A DNA stretch of 56,984 nt from Spirochaetales bacterium (lineage in GTDB: Bacteria; Spirochaetota; Spirochaetia; SZUA-6). The notes under the pieces are model-generated. The model made no database searches and had not been told where the DNA came from. It was given only the letters and a program-made list of their open reading frames with translations. Location of the stretch: the NCBI GenBank assembly GCA_027021365.1, contig JALUUM010000017.1, forward strand, positions 1 to 56,984. Reading direction: 5' to 3'. Shown here piece by piece: positions 16,148 to 25,240 of this stretch. Numbering within the stretch: position 1 is the first letter of the stretch; every line of letters starts with the position of its first letter. The position numbers and the translations under genes were made by a program.

Positions 16148-17677
16148 ATGAAAAAACCCAATATTCTTTTTATCTGCACCGACCAGCAGAGGTTCGATTC
16201 ACTTGGATGCTATGGGGCATCCTGGGTTGATACCCCGAACCTCGATAGGCTTGCCTCACAAGGCGTTCTCTTTGAAAACTGTTATGTAAACAACCCGATC
16301 TGTACCCCGAGCAGGGCAAGTATCTTTACAGGCAAACACCTGCCCGGCCATGGCGTATACAAGCTTCACGATATACTACCGAGGGAAGAAATCCTCTTTA
16401 CAGAGAGGCTGAAGGAGGAAGGCTACACCACAGCCCTCTTCGGTAAATTGCATGTAAGCGGCAGGCTCTATGAGGAGGCGCAGAGGCACCCACACGACGG
16501 TTTTGATACTTACCAGTGGTGCATGGAGGCAAGTATCAGCATGAATTCTCCTTTTAACGGGTATGCAAGGTGGCTTAAGGAGAAGGACTATCAGTTTTAT
16601 TCCAGGTTGAAGCGGGAGAGAAGAAAGCTCCTTCACATACCTGTGGAATACCATATGACACACTGGGCAGCCGAGCGAACTATTAACTTCATAGAAAACT
16701 CAGACCCGGAAAAGCCATTTTTCTGCATGATGAGCGTTTTTGACCCCCACAACCCCTACGACGACTATCCCCTTGAAATGGAAAAACATGTAAGGGTAGA
16801 TGAAATCCCGGAGCCCTTATTAGAGCCGTCAGAACACCTACACGGCGGTAACATCGGACACAGTGAGCCTTATGCTATCAGACAGGAGAGGGTTCACTCA
16901 TACCTTGGCGCATTTAAAAACTATTCGCATGAGGAAATAATGGAGATGCGAAAAGGTTACTTCGCATCGATTGCACTGATAGACATCGAGGTGGGAAGGG
17001 TTATAGATGCACTGGAGAGAAAGGGAATACTGGATGACACATTGATTCTTTTCACCTCCGACCATGGTGATATGCTGGGTGATCACAGTTTGTTCGTAAA
17101 AGGGGCTTACTTCTACGATCCGGCTGTAAAGGTACCGCTCATTGTTTTTAAGAAGGGGCTTTTTGAAGGGGGAAAAAGGATAGATCAGGTAGTGCAGCCC
17201 AACGACATTGCCGCCACGGTATGCAGCATGGCCGGGATACCAGAGGATACACTTAAAGCTAAAGTGCCTGAATCGATGCCACTGCAGAAGGCCATCGCTG
17301 GAGAAAGGCTTCACGATTATGCCATCTGCGCATACAGAAACAGCGGTATAAACGACATGGGTGATTCCTGGGATCCTCCCCTAAATGGTACGATGATATT
17401 CGACGGAAGGTACAAGCTCAACATATTTCACGAGGTAGAGGCGACAGGTTTCTCCAAAGGGGAAGGTAAAATACCTGCAAGCGGCCAGCTATTCGATTTA
17501 AAAGAGGATCCGGAAGAAACGAAAAACCTCTACTATCAGGCATCATATACTGACGTGAAAGAGAGGTTCTTGGAGGCTATGATACAGTGGCTTTTTAAAC
17601 AGGAGAGCCTCCTTGGAAGCCGTGGCGGAGAGGCAAAGCCTTCAGAAAACCAGAAGATAAAGAATACCCTGAAATAG
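16148..17677 (+). CDS. sulfatase (type I, formylglycine-dependent)
   Basis: 509 residues. NILFICTDQQRFDSLGCYGA supplies the first metal-binding Asp. The maturation signature CTPSRASIFTG at about residue 55-65 contains the Cys that is converted to formylglycine (C-x-P-x-R). TPNLDRLASQGVLFENCY and LILFTSDHGDMLGDH (second metal pair) are also standard. No signal peptide is visible, so it is probably cytoplasmic, acting on an imported small sulfate ester or phosphonate-like substrate. A Cys-type sulfatase needs an anaerobic (anSME) or aerobic (FGE) maturation enzyme from elsewhere. It directly follows a UroD-family methyltransferase and an ABC importer, which hints at catabolism of a sulfated or methylated sugar; this is inference. 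Confidence 0.9.
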   Translation: MKKPNILFICTDQQRFDSLGCYGASWVDTPNLDRLASQGVLFENCYVNNPICTPSRASIFTGKHLPGHGVYKLHDILPREEILFTERLKEEGYTTALFGKLHVSGRLYEEAQRHPHDGFDTYQWCMEASISMNSPFNGYARWLKEKDYQFYSRLKRERRKLLHIPVEYHMTHWAAERTINFIENSDPEKPFFCMMSVFDPHNPYDDYPLEMEKHVRVDEIPEPLLEPSEHLHGGNIGHSEPYAIRQERVHSYLGAFKNYSHEEIMEMRKGYFASIALIDIEVGRVIDALERKGILDDTLILFTSDHGDMLGDHSLFVKGAYFYDPAVKVPLIVFKKGLFEGGKRIDQVVQPNDIAATVCSMAGIPEDTLKAKVPESMPLQKAIAGERLHDYAICAYRNSGINDMGDSWDPPLNGTMIFDGRYKLNIFHEVEATGFSKGEGKIPASGQLFDLKEDPEETKNLYYQASYTDVKERFLEAMIQWLFKQESLLGSRGGEAKPSENQKIKNTLK

Positions 17678-17828
17678 CTGGCACCTCACCCCCATGACTG
17701 CGCCAGTAGCTAAGCAAGCGCCTGCTTCAGAAGCCAAACTACCGTCTACACCCATGATTGTGCCGGTGGCTGCACCAATAGCTCAGCCCTGATTACGCCC
17801 ATTATTGCACCTTAGCCAGTTTTTCCAA
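17678..17828 (+). repeat. in-frame degenerate repeats after the sulfatase stop
   Basis: CCCATGACTGCGCCAGTAGCT (17691-17711) recurs as CCCATGATTGTGCCGGTGGCT (17751-17771), 60 bases (20 codons) apart and in frame with the sulfatase. Both copies read His-Asp-Cys-Ala, with synonymous differences at Asp and Cys. A weaker third unit follows near 17793. The tract fills the gap between two convergent genes. Confidence 0.6.
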
Positions 17829-19685
17829 TCACACCTCCAGGGGAACAAGCTTACCCTCGGTAACCCTTATTAAACCCTTGTCCGACAGTTTGAACTCAAC
17901 CAGGGTAGGACAGCCTGCAAATGCAAGCGTCATCAATGGCGAAGGTATCTTGCAACCGAGCTTCGAAGCTGCACTGCTTATACTATCAAGCTTCTCTATA
18001 GCCTTTTCATATGGAATGCTTGTCATTAATCCGCCTATCGGAAGCTGTAATTCTTCCATTACCTTTCCTCCACTGGTTACCACTACCCCGCCCTGAATGG
18101 CTATCAACCTGTTAACTGCACTATACAGATCTCTGTCGTTATCACCAACGGTAATTATCTGGTGGATATCAGGTGAAATTGTAGTAGCAATTGCACCATC
18201 CTTAATACCGAAACCCTTTACGAAACCACGTGCAATATTGGGAGCAGTCTTACCGTAACGCTCGATAACTACAAGCTTTAAAATATCGCGGGAAGGGTCA
18301 GGTTGAATCGCACCATTTGCAACCTTAAGGGTTGCCTCCTCCTCATAGCTTACTATCTGATGCCCAAGTACCTTTATAACCCTTACCTTTACCTCATCTT
18401 TTTTGTCTGTTTTAAAGATAAAATCATTCTCACCTAACTCCCTCTTAATGGTCACAGTGTTCAACGACCAACCAAGATACGGTGAAGTTTCGATGCTCGT
18501 TATAAGTTTCCCGTTTTCGGCAACAATCTTTCCATTTACCATGACTCTTTTTACAGAGAAAGAATCAAGGTCGTCTATGAATAGAATGTCTGCAATCTTT
18601 CCCGGAGCTATCCCTCCCAGATCCCTGTCAAGCCGGAAGTATTCTGCGGGATTAAGCGAACCCATCTGAACTGCGGTAACGGGATCGATCCCGGCTGAAA
18701 TTGCCTTTCTAACCAGATCGTCAATGAGGCCTTCCTTTTCTATCTCCCTTATATCCTTGTCATCAACACAGAAGAGGCAGTGGCGAGTATCAACCTTGTA
18801 GTCACTTATAACCTTAAGGAGGTCAAAGACATTCCTCATGCTGGACCCTTCCCTGATAACAAGGCGCATCCCCATCTGTAACTTTTCCAAGGCCTGCTCT
18901 GGCGTAATCGCCTCGTGTTCAGACATCACACCGGCTGCAGCATAGGCATTAAGCTCCTTCCCTGTGAAACCGGGAGCACTGCCATCAACCGTCTTTCCCA
19001 TTGCAAGAGCCCGCTCTATCTGCCGAAACTCTCTCTCCCTTCCCTGCACAACCTCGTTAAATGTGACAACCTCTCCAAGACCAACAACCTGAGGCCAAGA
19101 TAGGAGTTCCTCTATGTCTTCTATTTCAAAGTACTCATTTGCAGTGACAAGCTCCGTAGAGGCGCAGGGTACACCGGAAGTTGCTGTTAGGAAATACTTT
19201 AGGGGGGTTCTGTTGCAGTGTTCCAAAAGCATTCTTAGGCCTCTTACACCCAGCACATTTGCAGCCCAGAGGGTTTCCCAGTTTACAGCGGTATTACCCT
19301 TTGGAACAACGGCACGGGCAAACTGCTCGGGGCTAACCATACTTGCCTCTATGTGAATGTGACTGTCCATTAAACCCGGTGAGAGGTAATAACCTGAGGC
19401 ATCGATTATCTCTGTACTATCCCCAATTGTGTGCTCCACTCCGGAATCTCTCTTTTTATCCGGATTGCTAACAAGAGCGATTCTCTCACCCTTGATAGCA
19501 ATATCTGCCCTTCTTATTTTTCCCGTATAAACGTCTATAAGTTTTCCGTTCTTAATAACCCTGTCTGCAGGAAGCCTTCCCATTGCAACATCCACAAGGC
19601 TCTTACGTGTAACCTCTGTTTTCAAGATACCTTTCAAGAAACCGTTTGAATTGGTTGAATTGTCTGAATTGTTTGAATCGCTCAT
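17829..19685 (-). CDS. adenine deaminase homologue with altered active-site motifs
   Basis: 618 residues from the ATG at 19685, chosen because GAGGGGGT lies 5 bases upstream; an in-frame upstream start at 19721 has no such site. Overall it aligns with bacterial adenine deaminase along its full length: VIKNGKLIDVYTG, GLMDSHIHIEASM (metal ligands His109, His111), GLGEVVTFNE, VIREGSSMRN, FCVDDKD, and the C-terminal domain (GGVVVTSGGKVMEELQLPIG). However, two conserved blocks differ: the usual DPHEIANVLG is replaced by an equal-length ETLWAANVLG, and the usual VDGHAPG reads VDGSAPG (Ser236), losing a histidine expected to bind metal. Adenine-to-hypoxanthine activity is therefore doubtful; another amidohydrolase substrate is possible. 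Confidence 0.75.
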   Translation of the reverse strand: MSDSNNSDNSTNSNGFLKGILKTEVTRKSLVDVAMGRLPADRVIKNGKLIDVYTGKIRRADIAIKGERIALVSNPDKKRDSGVEHTIGDSTEIIDASGYYLSPGLMDSHIHIEASMVSPEQFARAVVPKGNTAVNWETLWAANVLGVRGLRMLLEHCNRTPLKYFLTATSGVPCASTELVTANEYFEIEDIEELLSWPQVVGLGEVVTFNEVVQGREREFRQIERALAMGKTVDGSAPGFTGKELNAYAAAGVMSEHEAITPEQALEKLQMGMRLVIREGSSMRNVFDLLKVISDYKVDTRHCLFCVDDKDIREIEKEGLIDDLVRKAISAGIDPVTAVQMGSLNPAEYFRLDRDLGGIAPGKIADILFIDDLDSFSVKRVMVNGKIVAENGKLITSIETSPYLGWSLNTVTIKRELGENDFIFKTDKKDEVKVRVIKVLGHQIVSYEEEATLKVANGAIQPDPSRDILKLVVIERYGKTAPNIARGFVKGFGIKDGAIATTISPDIHQIITVGDNDRDLYSAVNRLIAIQGGVVVTSGGKVMEELQLPIGGLMTSIPYEKAIEKLDSISSAASKLGCKIPSPLMTLAFAGCPTLVEFKLSDKGLIRVTEGKLVPLEV

Positions 19686-19817
19686 GGATACCCCCTCTGT
19701 AAACAGTTTATCTGTAAACATCTTAAGGGATATTATACATTAAATGATTGCAGGAATATATAATTTTTTACCATGATAGGCACATAATTAATTGCTCGAA
19801 TAACCTTAAAAAAATTA

Positions 19818-19850
19818 AGGCTGCCTGAAGTGTTATCCTTCGGACAGCCT
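19818..19850 (-). terminator. terminator hairpin of a decayed minus-strand gene
   Basis: On the minus strand, AGGCTGTCCGAAG pairs with CTTCAGGCAGCCT (one wobble, one mismatch) and is followed by TTAATTTTTTTAAGG. It lies 47 bases beyond the stop of the NhaC-like remnant, so it is probably that gene's surviving terminator. Confidence 0.65.
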
Positions 19851-19896
19851 GTTTTAGTTTCTTAACTTAACTTTATTTAATCCATACTTACATAAA

Positions 19897-20256
19897 TTAC
19901 TCACCCATTATAGCTTTTTCTTCCTTTATTATCTCTTCGGTCTTATACTCACGTCCCCAACCTGTAATAATGGCAATCAACATTACAAGGAACAGTCCCA
20001 TTCCATGGAAGAAATAGGGCATTGCCTGGAACATACCGAAATTAGCCGGAACAATACCCGTACTGATTGAAATTCCCGGTACCAACATAACACCGAGTTG
20101 TATGGGACAAACATTATTGTACCGGTTTCCAGTGCATCCATTATGTTTGCCGTTCTATACGGAGCAAGGTTGTTACGGTCGGCAAGTTCCTTAGCAAGAG
20201 GTCCGATATCAACTATCGACCTGTCAGAGCCGGCTGTAATAATATTTCCAATTAAG
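19897..20256 (-). pseudogene. C-terminal remnant of an NhaC-type Na+/H+ antiporter
   Basis: Two frames carry the two halves of one protein end. From about 20256 the minus strand reads NIITAGSDRSIVDIGPLAKE, LADRNNLAPYRTANIMDALE and TGTIMFVPYNSV. After a frameshift near 20095 it continues GVMLVPGISISTGIVPANFG and FHGMGLFLVMLIAIITGWGR, ending at 19897. GSDR...GPLAKELA is typical of NhaC-family antiporter C-termini. The N-terminal two thirds are absent. The fragment abuts a transposase remnant on its right, so an insertion probably destroyed the gene. Confidence 0.65.
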
Positions 20257-20310
20257 GAGAAAATCTACAAAAAACCTTGATCCTTAAGGTGGCAAATGTA
20301 TAAAAAAAGA

Positions 20311-20745
20311 ACCGAGAGGCCAGCTTATGTTTGAGGGTTTTTATACACCGAAGGTGGGGAAGAAACCAAGGAAGGAGAAGGTAACGGGATAAGGAAAGAC
20401 AAACTTATAATAGAAGCTACACGTGCTCCTGCAGATATCGAAGTCGAGAGAACAGGAGATACTGTGAAAGGTTTGGAATAAGGCTAAGTGGGCCTCCCTT
20501 GGGTCAGCCTAAGAAAGAAGTGGATAGGGAAAAGAAAAAGCTAGCCTGGCAGGATGAGATAGATAAGATATAGGTAGAAGGTAAGTTTGGGAATGGTTAG
20601 AGGAGATATGGGCGTTCTAGGATAATGAGCAAGAGAGCGGATACGAGTGCGAGCAGTATAGGAATGATAATACCGGCGTTGAACAAAAAGAAAATCTTTA
20701 AAGATTTTCTTTTTGCTATTTTTGTCTATGTTGTTTTAGGTAATA
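20311..20745 (+). pseudogene. IS5-like transposase, C-terminal remnant with stops
   Basis: Around 20401-20445 one frame reads KLIIEATRAPADIEV, like the G-KLIVDATCAPADI block of IS5-type transposases. From about 20475 one frame reads GIRLSGPPLGQPKKEVDREK, then WQDEIDKI-stop-VEGKFGNG-stop-RRYGRSRIMSK, and ends near 20735 with KKKIFKDFLFAIFVYVV. This is the usual C-terminus (RNAVEGKFGQGKRRYGL...LVMNLEKLLRDFLF) with two in-frame stops. It is dead and lacks the N-terminal DDE portion. AAGAAAATCTTTAAAGATTTTCTT near 20690 is also a perfect hairpin. Confidence 0.65.
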
Positions 20746-21024
20746 TTAATCGGTTAAGAAGGTATTTTTATTCAAATAATTCTAAACCGAACACCCAGAT
20801 TCGCCCGTCAACAGCATGTTCCGGTGAAACTTCATTTGCAAATTTTACATTTTTTACAACAACCATAATTCACATCCCATCTTTTCAAAAGAACCTATTC
20901 CATAACAACCCTTGATTGTATATGATCCACATAATATAAGTTATAATATCAGGCTAGACTGATGTTATCATATGTCTCTGAGAATTCATCTGTATTATTT
21001 TATGTATAACAAACGGGGAAAACA

Positions 21025-21786
21025 TTGAACGAAAAGGATATAAAAAATCTTCTTAAAAAGGTAAAGGATGGCAAGGTAGAAATAAAGAATGCTATAGATA
21101 CCCTGAAACAACTCCCTTTCGAAAATCTTGATTACGCCAGAATAGACCATCACAGAACAATAAGAAGAGGACATCCCGAAACTATCTTTTGTGAGGGCAA
21201 AACTCTGGATCAGATAAGAGGAATAGTAAAAAGAATGATAAGGAGTAATACTAACATTCTTGCCACTCGGGCTAAAAGAGAGGTATATGAGGCAATTCAG
21301 GAAATTACTGAAGATGCCAAATATTATGAGCAAGCAAGAATTGTTGTCATAAAACGTGGACCGGTTTTAAGGGCCCTCGGGAATATACTGGTTATTACTG
21401 CAGGAACAGCTGATATACCAATTGCTGAGGAGGCAGCAATTACAGCAGAGGTAATGGGAAATGCAGTGGAAAGACTATATGACGTTGGGATAGCCGGAAT
21501 ACACAGGATTTTAGCTTACAGACAGAAAATGGAAAAAGCCAATGTGCTTATTGTTGCAGCAGGAATGGACGGAGCACTTCCTGCGGTAGTGGCAGGACTT
21601 ATAGACAAACCTGTTATAGCACTACCTACAAGTAATGGTTATGGTACAGGTTACGGTGGTTTCGCTGCTCTTCTCACCATGCTGAACAGTTGTGCAGCAG
21701 GGGTATCAGTCGTAAATATAGATAATGGTTATGGTGCCGGTTATAGTGCGTCGCTTATAAACCAGCTCTGTGAAAGGAAAGATTGA
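21025..21786 (+). CDS. larB: LarB, pyridinium-3,5-biscarboxylic acid mononucleotide synthase
   Basis: 253 residues from a TTG start 12 bases behind GGGGAA. LarB carboxylates and hydrolyses nicotinic acid adenine dinucleotide, the first step towards the nickel-pincer nucleotide (NPN) cofactor. The N-terminal region (about 1-110) has LDYARIDHHRTIRRGHPETI and FCEGKTLDQIRGI. The C-terminal half has the PurE-like fold: ILVITAGTADIPIAEEAAIT, GVAGIHR-type loop VGIAGIHRILAY, IVAAGMDGALPAVVAGLI and LPTSNGYGTGYGGFAAL. All blocks expected of LarB are intact. larC follows with no intergenic base. Upstream lies only transposase debris. Confidence 0.9.
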   Translation: MNEKDIKNLLKKVKDGKVEIKNAIDTLKQLPFENLDYARIDHHRTIRRGHPETIFCEGKTLDQIRGIVKRMIRSNTNILATRAKREVYEAIQEITEDAKYYEQARIVVIKRGPVLRALGNILVITAGTADIPIAEEAAITAEVMGNAVERLYDVGIAGIHRILAYRQKMEKANVLIVAAGMDGALPAVVAGLIDKPVIALPTSNGYGTGYGGFAALLTMLNSCAAGVSVVNIDNGYGAGYSASLINQLCERKD

Positions 21787-22992
21787 ATGTCTGGAATTCT
21801 TTATTTTGATTGCCTATCAGGTATCAGTGGCGATATGACAATTGGGGCTCTTCTCGATCTTGGAATAGACAGAGATGTTTTCAAGAAACAACTAGAGGAA
21901 TTGGGATTGAATGGTTATGAACTCAGTATTGAAAAGAAGAAAGTCAATGGGATAACCGCTACTAATTTCAAAGTTAACCTTACAGAAAGAGGTTACCATG
22001 ATCACCATCAACATGTGAACCTGGAATACATCGAAGGGATAATTGACAAGAGCAATCTGGAAAAGGATATAAAAGTTCTCAGTAAAAAAATATTTCGCTA
22101 TATAGCCAAAGCTGAAAAAACTGTTCATGACATACCTCTGGAAGAAATCCATTTTCACGAAGTAGGGGGTATCGATTCTATCATCGATATTGTCGGAACT
22201 GCTATCTGTATCTCTCTGCTTAAACCGGATCATATATACGCTTCCCCGCTTCATCTCGGAAGCGGTTTCGTAAATTGTTCCCATGGCTCTATTCCTGTAC
22301 CAGCCCCTGCCACATTGGAAATCCTTAAGGGGATTCCTGTCTACCAAACAGACGTAAGGGGTGAACTTGTTACCCCCACCGGGGCAGCTATTATAAAAGC
22401 TATTGCCTCACAGTTTACCCCTATCCCTCCCATGAGGATAGAAGGAATAGGATATGGAAGCGGTGATAATAACTATTCGATACCAAATGTTTTGCGTGTG
22501 CTTAAAGGAAAAAGTCAGTCAATTACAAATTACAGACATGAAGAACTTCTTCTTCTCGAAACCAATATAGATGATATGAATCCTGAAATATATTCTTTCC
22601 TCTCACCGCTCCTATTTGAAAACGGAGCACTCGATGTCTATCTGACAAGTATCATTATGAAAAAGGGAAGGCCTGCCACTAAACTCAGCGTACTCTGCAA
22701 ATTCGAAGATAGCGGGACACTTGAAGATATAATATTCAAAGAGACGACGACCCTTGGTATCAGGAGGCAGAATGTAGTTCGTGAAATCCTTGATAGGAAA
22801 AGCATAACTGTTAAGACAAGACTTGGCAGGATAAAGGCCAAAGCCATCTATAGAGATGCGAATCTTTTAAGAATATCACCTGAATACGAAGAATGTAAAA
22901 GAATTGCAGAGGAAAAACAACTACCATTAATAAATGTCTATGAACTTATCCAGAGAGATATTCAAGATTACATATTTGATATCAACAAATAG
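21787..22992 (+). CDS. larC: LarC, nickel insertion protein for the NPN cofactor
   Basis: 401 residues in one uninterrupted frame, unlike Lactobacillus, where larC needs a ribosomal frameshift. LarC is the CTP-dependent cyclometallase that inserts Ni(II) into the pincer nucleotide. Start MSGILYFDCLSGISGDMTIG is diagnostic; a His-rich stretch HDHHQHVN (about 70-78) lies between the N-terminal blocks and may bind nickel; IHFHEVGGIDSIIDIVG, LHLGSGFVNCSHGSIPVPAP and ELVTPTGAAI follow. The C-terminal part (LETNIDDMNPEIY, IIMKKGRPATKLSVLC, TTLGIRR) is complete. It is coupled to larB and is followed by 340 A+T-rich bases before the heme operon. Confidence 0.92.
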   Translation: MSGILYFDCLSGISGDMTIGALLDLGIDRDVFKKQLEELGLNGYELSIEKKKVNGITATNFKVNLTERGYHDHHQHVNLEYIEGIIDKSNLEKDIKVLSKKIFRYIAKAEKTVHDIPLEEIHFHEVGGIDSIIDIVGTAICISLLKPDHIYASPLHLGSGFVNCSHGSIPVPAPATLEILKGIPVYQTDVRGELVTPTGAAIIKAIASQFTPIPPMRIEGIGYGSGDNNYSIPNVLRVLKGKSQSITNYRHEELLLLETNIDDMNPEIYSFLSPLLFENGALDVYLTSIIMKKGRPATKLSVLCKFEDSGTLEDIIFKETTTLGIRRQNVVREILDRKSITVKTRLGRIKAKAIYRDANLLRISPEYEECKRIAEEKQLPLINVYELIQRDIQDYIFDINK

Positions 22993-23333
22993 AGCAAGAC
23001 TAAGACAATCCCATAGATAAGTATAACCCAAAACCTGAAATACAAAGTCAAAATCACTTCTCACATAATTTTTCGTATAATTTTATTATAGTACTTGATT
23101 TAATTTATTATATCTGATAATTTTAGACACAATTAAATAAAATCTTAAAAGTTAATAACTAAATAAATAGTAAGAAATAATGCCTACAGTATTCTACAAC
23201 TATAGGCAAAAACATACAGGTAAGGTAGCAATTTGAAGTTTTTAAATATATTATTTTTAAATACATTGGTTTTTCTTTTTCGTAAGCAAATGTTCTTGCT
23301 CAAAACATATTTAATTTTAAAAGGTAAATAATT
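22993..23333 (+). promoter_or_regulatory. A+T-rich leader upstream of the heme operon, possible promoter
   Basis: This 341-base gap has no ORF. The best promoter candidate is TTGATT at 23095-23100 and TAATTT at 23118-23123 with a 17-base spacer, which would leave a leader of about 200 bases before the first gene. No known riboswitch was recognised. The call is weak. Confidence 0.3.
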
Positions 23334-23972
23334 ATGAACGACCTTTATCCTGTGTTTTTGAAATTGGCCGGAAAGAAATGCATAGTTGCAGGTGGCGGTC
23401 TCGTAGCTAAAAACAAAGTAGAAAAATTACTCGAATCAAAAGCCAGTATCACTATAATTAGCCCCGTATTGTCAAAGGATCTCGATGCTCTTGCAATGAA
23501 AAAATCCCTTCATGTTCTAAAAAGGAAATTCAGAAAAAGAGATTTGAAAGATGCTTTCCTCGTTATTATTGCTACAGATAGCAGAGAAACAAATCAATGG
23601 ATTGCCAATGCTGCCCGGGAAGCAGGAATACTGTGCAATGTCGCAGACGAACCAATGCTATGTGATTTTTACATGCCAGCAGTTTATCAAGTGGGCGACT
23701 TGAAAATAGCTATCTCAACAAACGGGAAAAGCCCAGCAGTCGCAAAAAAGATCAAACAGGAACTGTCGAAACTATACGGACCTGAAATTGCTGAGATTCT
23801 TGAAAGTCTTGGCAAGCTCAGGAAGAAACTTTTTGAAAGAATACCGGATAGCAGGGAACGTTGTACGATCCTGTCTAATCTCATACAAAAATACACATTT
23901 GCTTCCATGGGAGAAAAAGACCAAAATGAAGCAAAGAAACTAAGGGAAGAAATAAAAAAATGGGCCTCTTAG
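23334..23972 (+). CDS. precorrin-2 dehydrogenase / sirohydrochlorin ferrochelatase (Met8/CysG-N type)
   Basis: 212 residues. YPVFLKLAGKKCIVAGGGLV is the Rossmann NAD-binding start of the Met8/SirC family, with ITIISPVLSKDL, IIATDSRETNQWIANAAREA, CNVADEPMLCDFYMPAVYQV and IAISTNGKSPAVAKKIKQEL following in the normal order. It oxidises precorrin-2 to sirohydrochlorin. Met8-type proteins may also insert iron; no separate CbiK/SirB chelatase is in this operon, so it probably does both, or the chelatase lies elsewhere. First gene of a nine-gene tetrapyrrole operon; hemA overlaps its end by 13 bases. Confidence 0.88.
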   Translation: MNDLYPVFLKLAGKKCIVAGGGLVAKNKVEKLLESKASITIISPVLSKDLDALAMKKSLHVLKRKFRKRDLKDAFLVIIATDSRETNQWIANAAREAGILCNVADEPMLCDFYMPAVYQVGDLKIAISTNGKSPAVAKKIKQELSKLYGPEIAEILESLGKLRKKLFERIPDSRERCTILSNLIQKYTFASMGEKDQNEAKKLREEIKKWAS

Positions 23973-25240
23973 TTGTAGGATTAAACCATACTACGGCTTC
24001 TGTTGCAGTAAGGGAGAAACTTAGCTTTTCCTCTCTGGAAACAAGTACTCTGTTAAAGGAATTAGTTAAGAAACCAATGGTCCAGGAAGCCCTTCTTCTA
24101 TCCACCTGTAACAGAACAGAATTATATGCATTTATAAATGGCGATCCCGAAAGAGGAGAAAAATTCATTCTGGATTTCATGCTTAATTTTAAAGGTGTTT
24201 CGTTTCCCACGAAAAGAGACTATTTTTATTCTTTTCATAATATAGACACGGTACACCACCTCTTTCGGGTTGCAGCAGGACTTGATTCGATGATCGTAGG
24301 TGAAAATCAGATTCTGCGACAGATAAAAAGCGCATTTAACATCTGTTGTGAAACAGGATCAAACGGCATTATTTTAAATAGGCTTTTCCATTTGGCATTT
24401 AAGGTAGGCAAGAGGGCCAGAACAGAAACTAACATAGGGATGGGTTCGGTATCTGTCAGCAGTACAGCCGTAGAACTTGCGAAAGAAATATTCGCGGATT
24501 TGTCTTCCCGTTCGGTCCTCCTAATTGGCGCCGGTGAAACAGGGGAATTGACAGCCCTATGTATGAAGAAGAGAGGAATACATAATTTTTTCATTAGTAA
24601 CCGAACTTTCAGCAAAGCAGAGAACCTGGCAACCCTATTACAGGCAAAGGCAGTTACCCTTTCTGCAATTGCAGAAGTATTGGCAAAGGTTGACATTGTA
24701 ATCAGTTCAACAAGCTCTCGTGATTACATTATTAACTATGATCTTATTAAAAAGATCATGTCGAAGAGAAATAATAAACCCCTGTTTATTATCGATATAT
24801 CAGTACCCAGAAATTTTGATCCGGAGATTGGCAGCATTAACAATGTTTTTCTCTATTCAATCGATGACCTTCAAAATGTCATCGATAAGAATATTGAAAA
24901 GAGGAACGCAGAAGTAGAAAAAGTTCAACAGATAATAGAAGAAGAGGTTAACAATTTTCAACACTGGAAAAACAGCTTAAGAGTAACAACAACAATAAAG
25001 GCCCTTCAGGAAAAGGTTGAGAATATCAGGATAAAGGTAGTTAATGCTAACAAGAAACGTTTTAGAAAAGAGGATTGGGAAAATATCGATCTACTCACCA
25101 AAAGCATAGTGAAAAAGATAATCCGTTTGCCACTGCTTAAGATTAAGGAATATAACGAAGATTCATTGTTCGGAACGATACACCTTGACACGGTACGGGA
25201 GATATTCCAGCTAGAGGAGAACAAGGACAATGAAGATTAA
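23960..25240 (+). CDS. hemA: glutamyl-tRNA reductase
   Basis: 426 residues. LVVGLNHTTASVAVREKLSF opens the catalytic domain; LLSTCNRTELYAF contains the active-site Cys that attacks glutamyl-tRNA. LDSMIVGENQILRQIKSAF, GMGSVSVSSTAVELAKEIF and the NADPH domain SVLLIGAGETGELTALCMKK are typical, with SSTSSRDYII and DISVPRNFDPEIG after them. It makes glutamate-1-semialdehyde from charged tRNA, the first committed step of the C5 pathway; HemL at the operon end does the next. It overlaps its neighbours on both sides (13 and 11 bases). Confidence 0.95.
   Translation: MGLLVVGLNHTTASVAVREKLSFSSLETSTLLKELVKKPMVQEALLLSTCNRTELYAFINGDPERGEKFILDFMLNFKGVSFPTKRDYFYSFHNIDTVHHLFRVAAGLDSMIVGENQILRQIKSAFNICCETGSNGIILNRLFHLAFKVGKRARTETNIGMGSVSVSSTAVELAKEIFADLSSRSVLLIGAGETGELTALCMKKRGIHNFFISNRTFSKAENLATLLQAKAVTLSAIAEVLAKVDIVISSTSSRDYIINYDLIKKIMSKRNNKPLFIIDISVPRNFDPEIGSINNVFLYSIDDLQNVIDKNIEKRNAEVEKVQQIIEEEVNNFQHWKNSLRVTTTIKALQEKVENIRIKVVNANKKRFRKEDWENIDLLTKSIVKKIIRLPLLKIKEYNEDSLFGTIHLDTVREIFQLEENKDNED

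Noticed and set aside
17678..17700. TGGCAC as a sigma-54 -24 element after the sulfatase
   Set aside because: No TTGC at the required distance, and it sits at a convergent gene end.
20912..20947. Sigma-70 promoter before larB (TTGATT and TATAAT)
   Set aside because: The spacer of 24 bases is too long; no better pair was found.
21892..22347. 151-codon minus-strand frame
   Set aside because: Entirely inside larC on the opposite strand, with no ribosome-binding site or recognisable domain.
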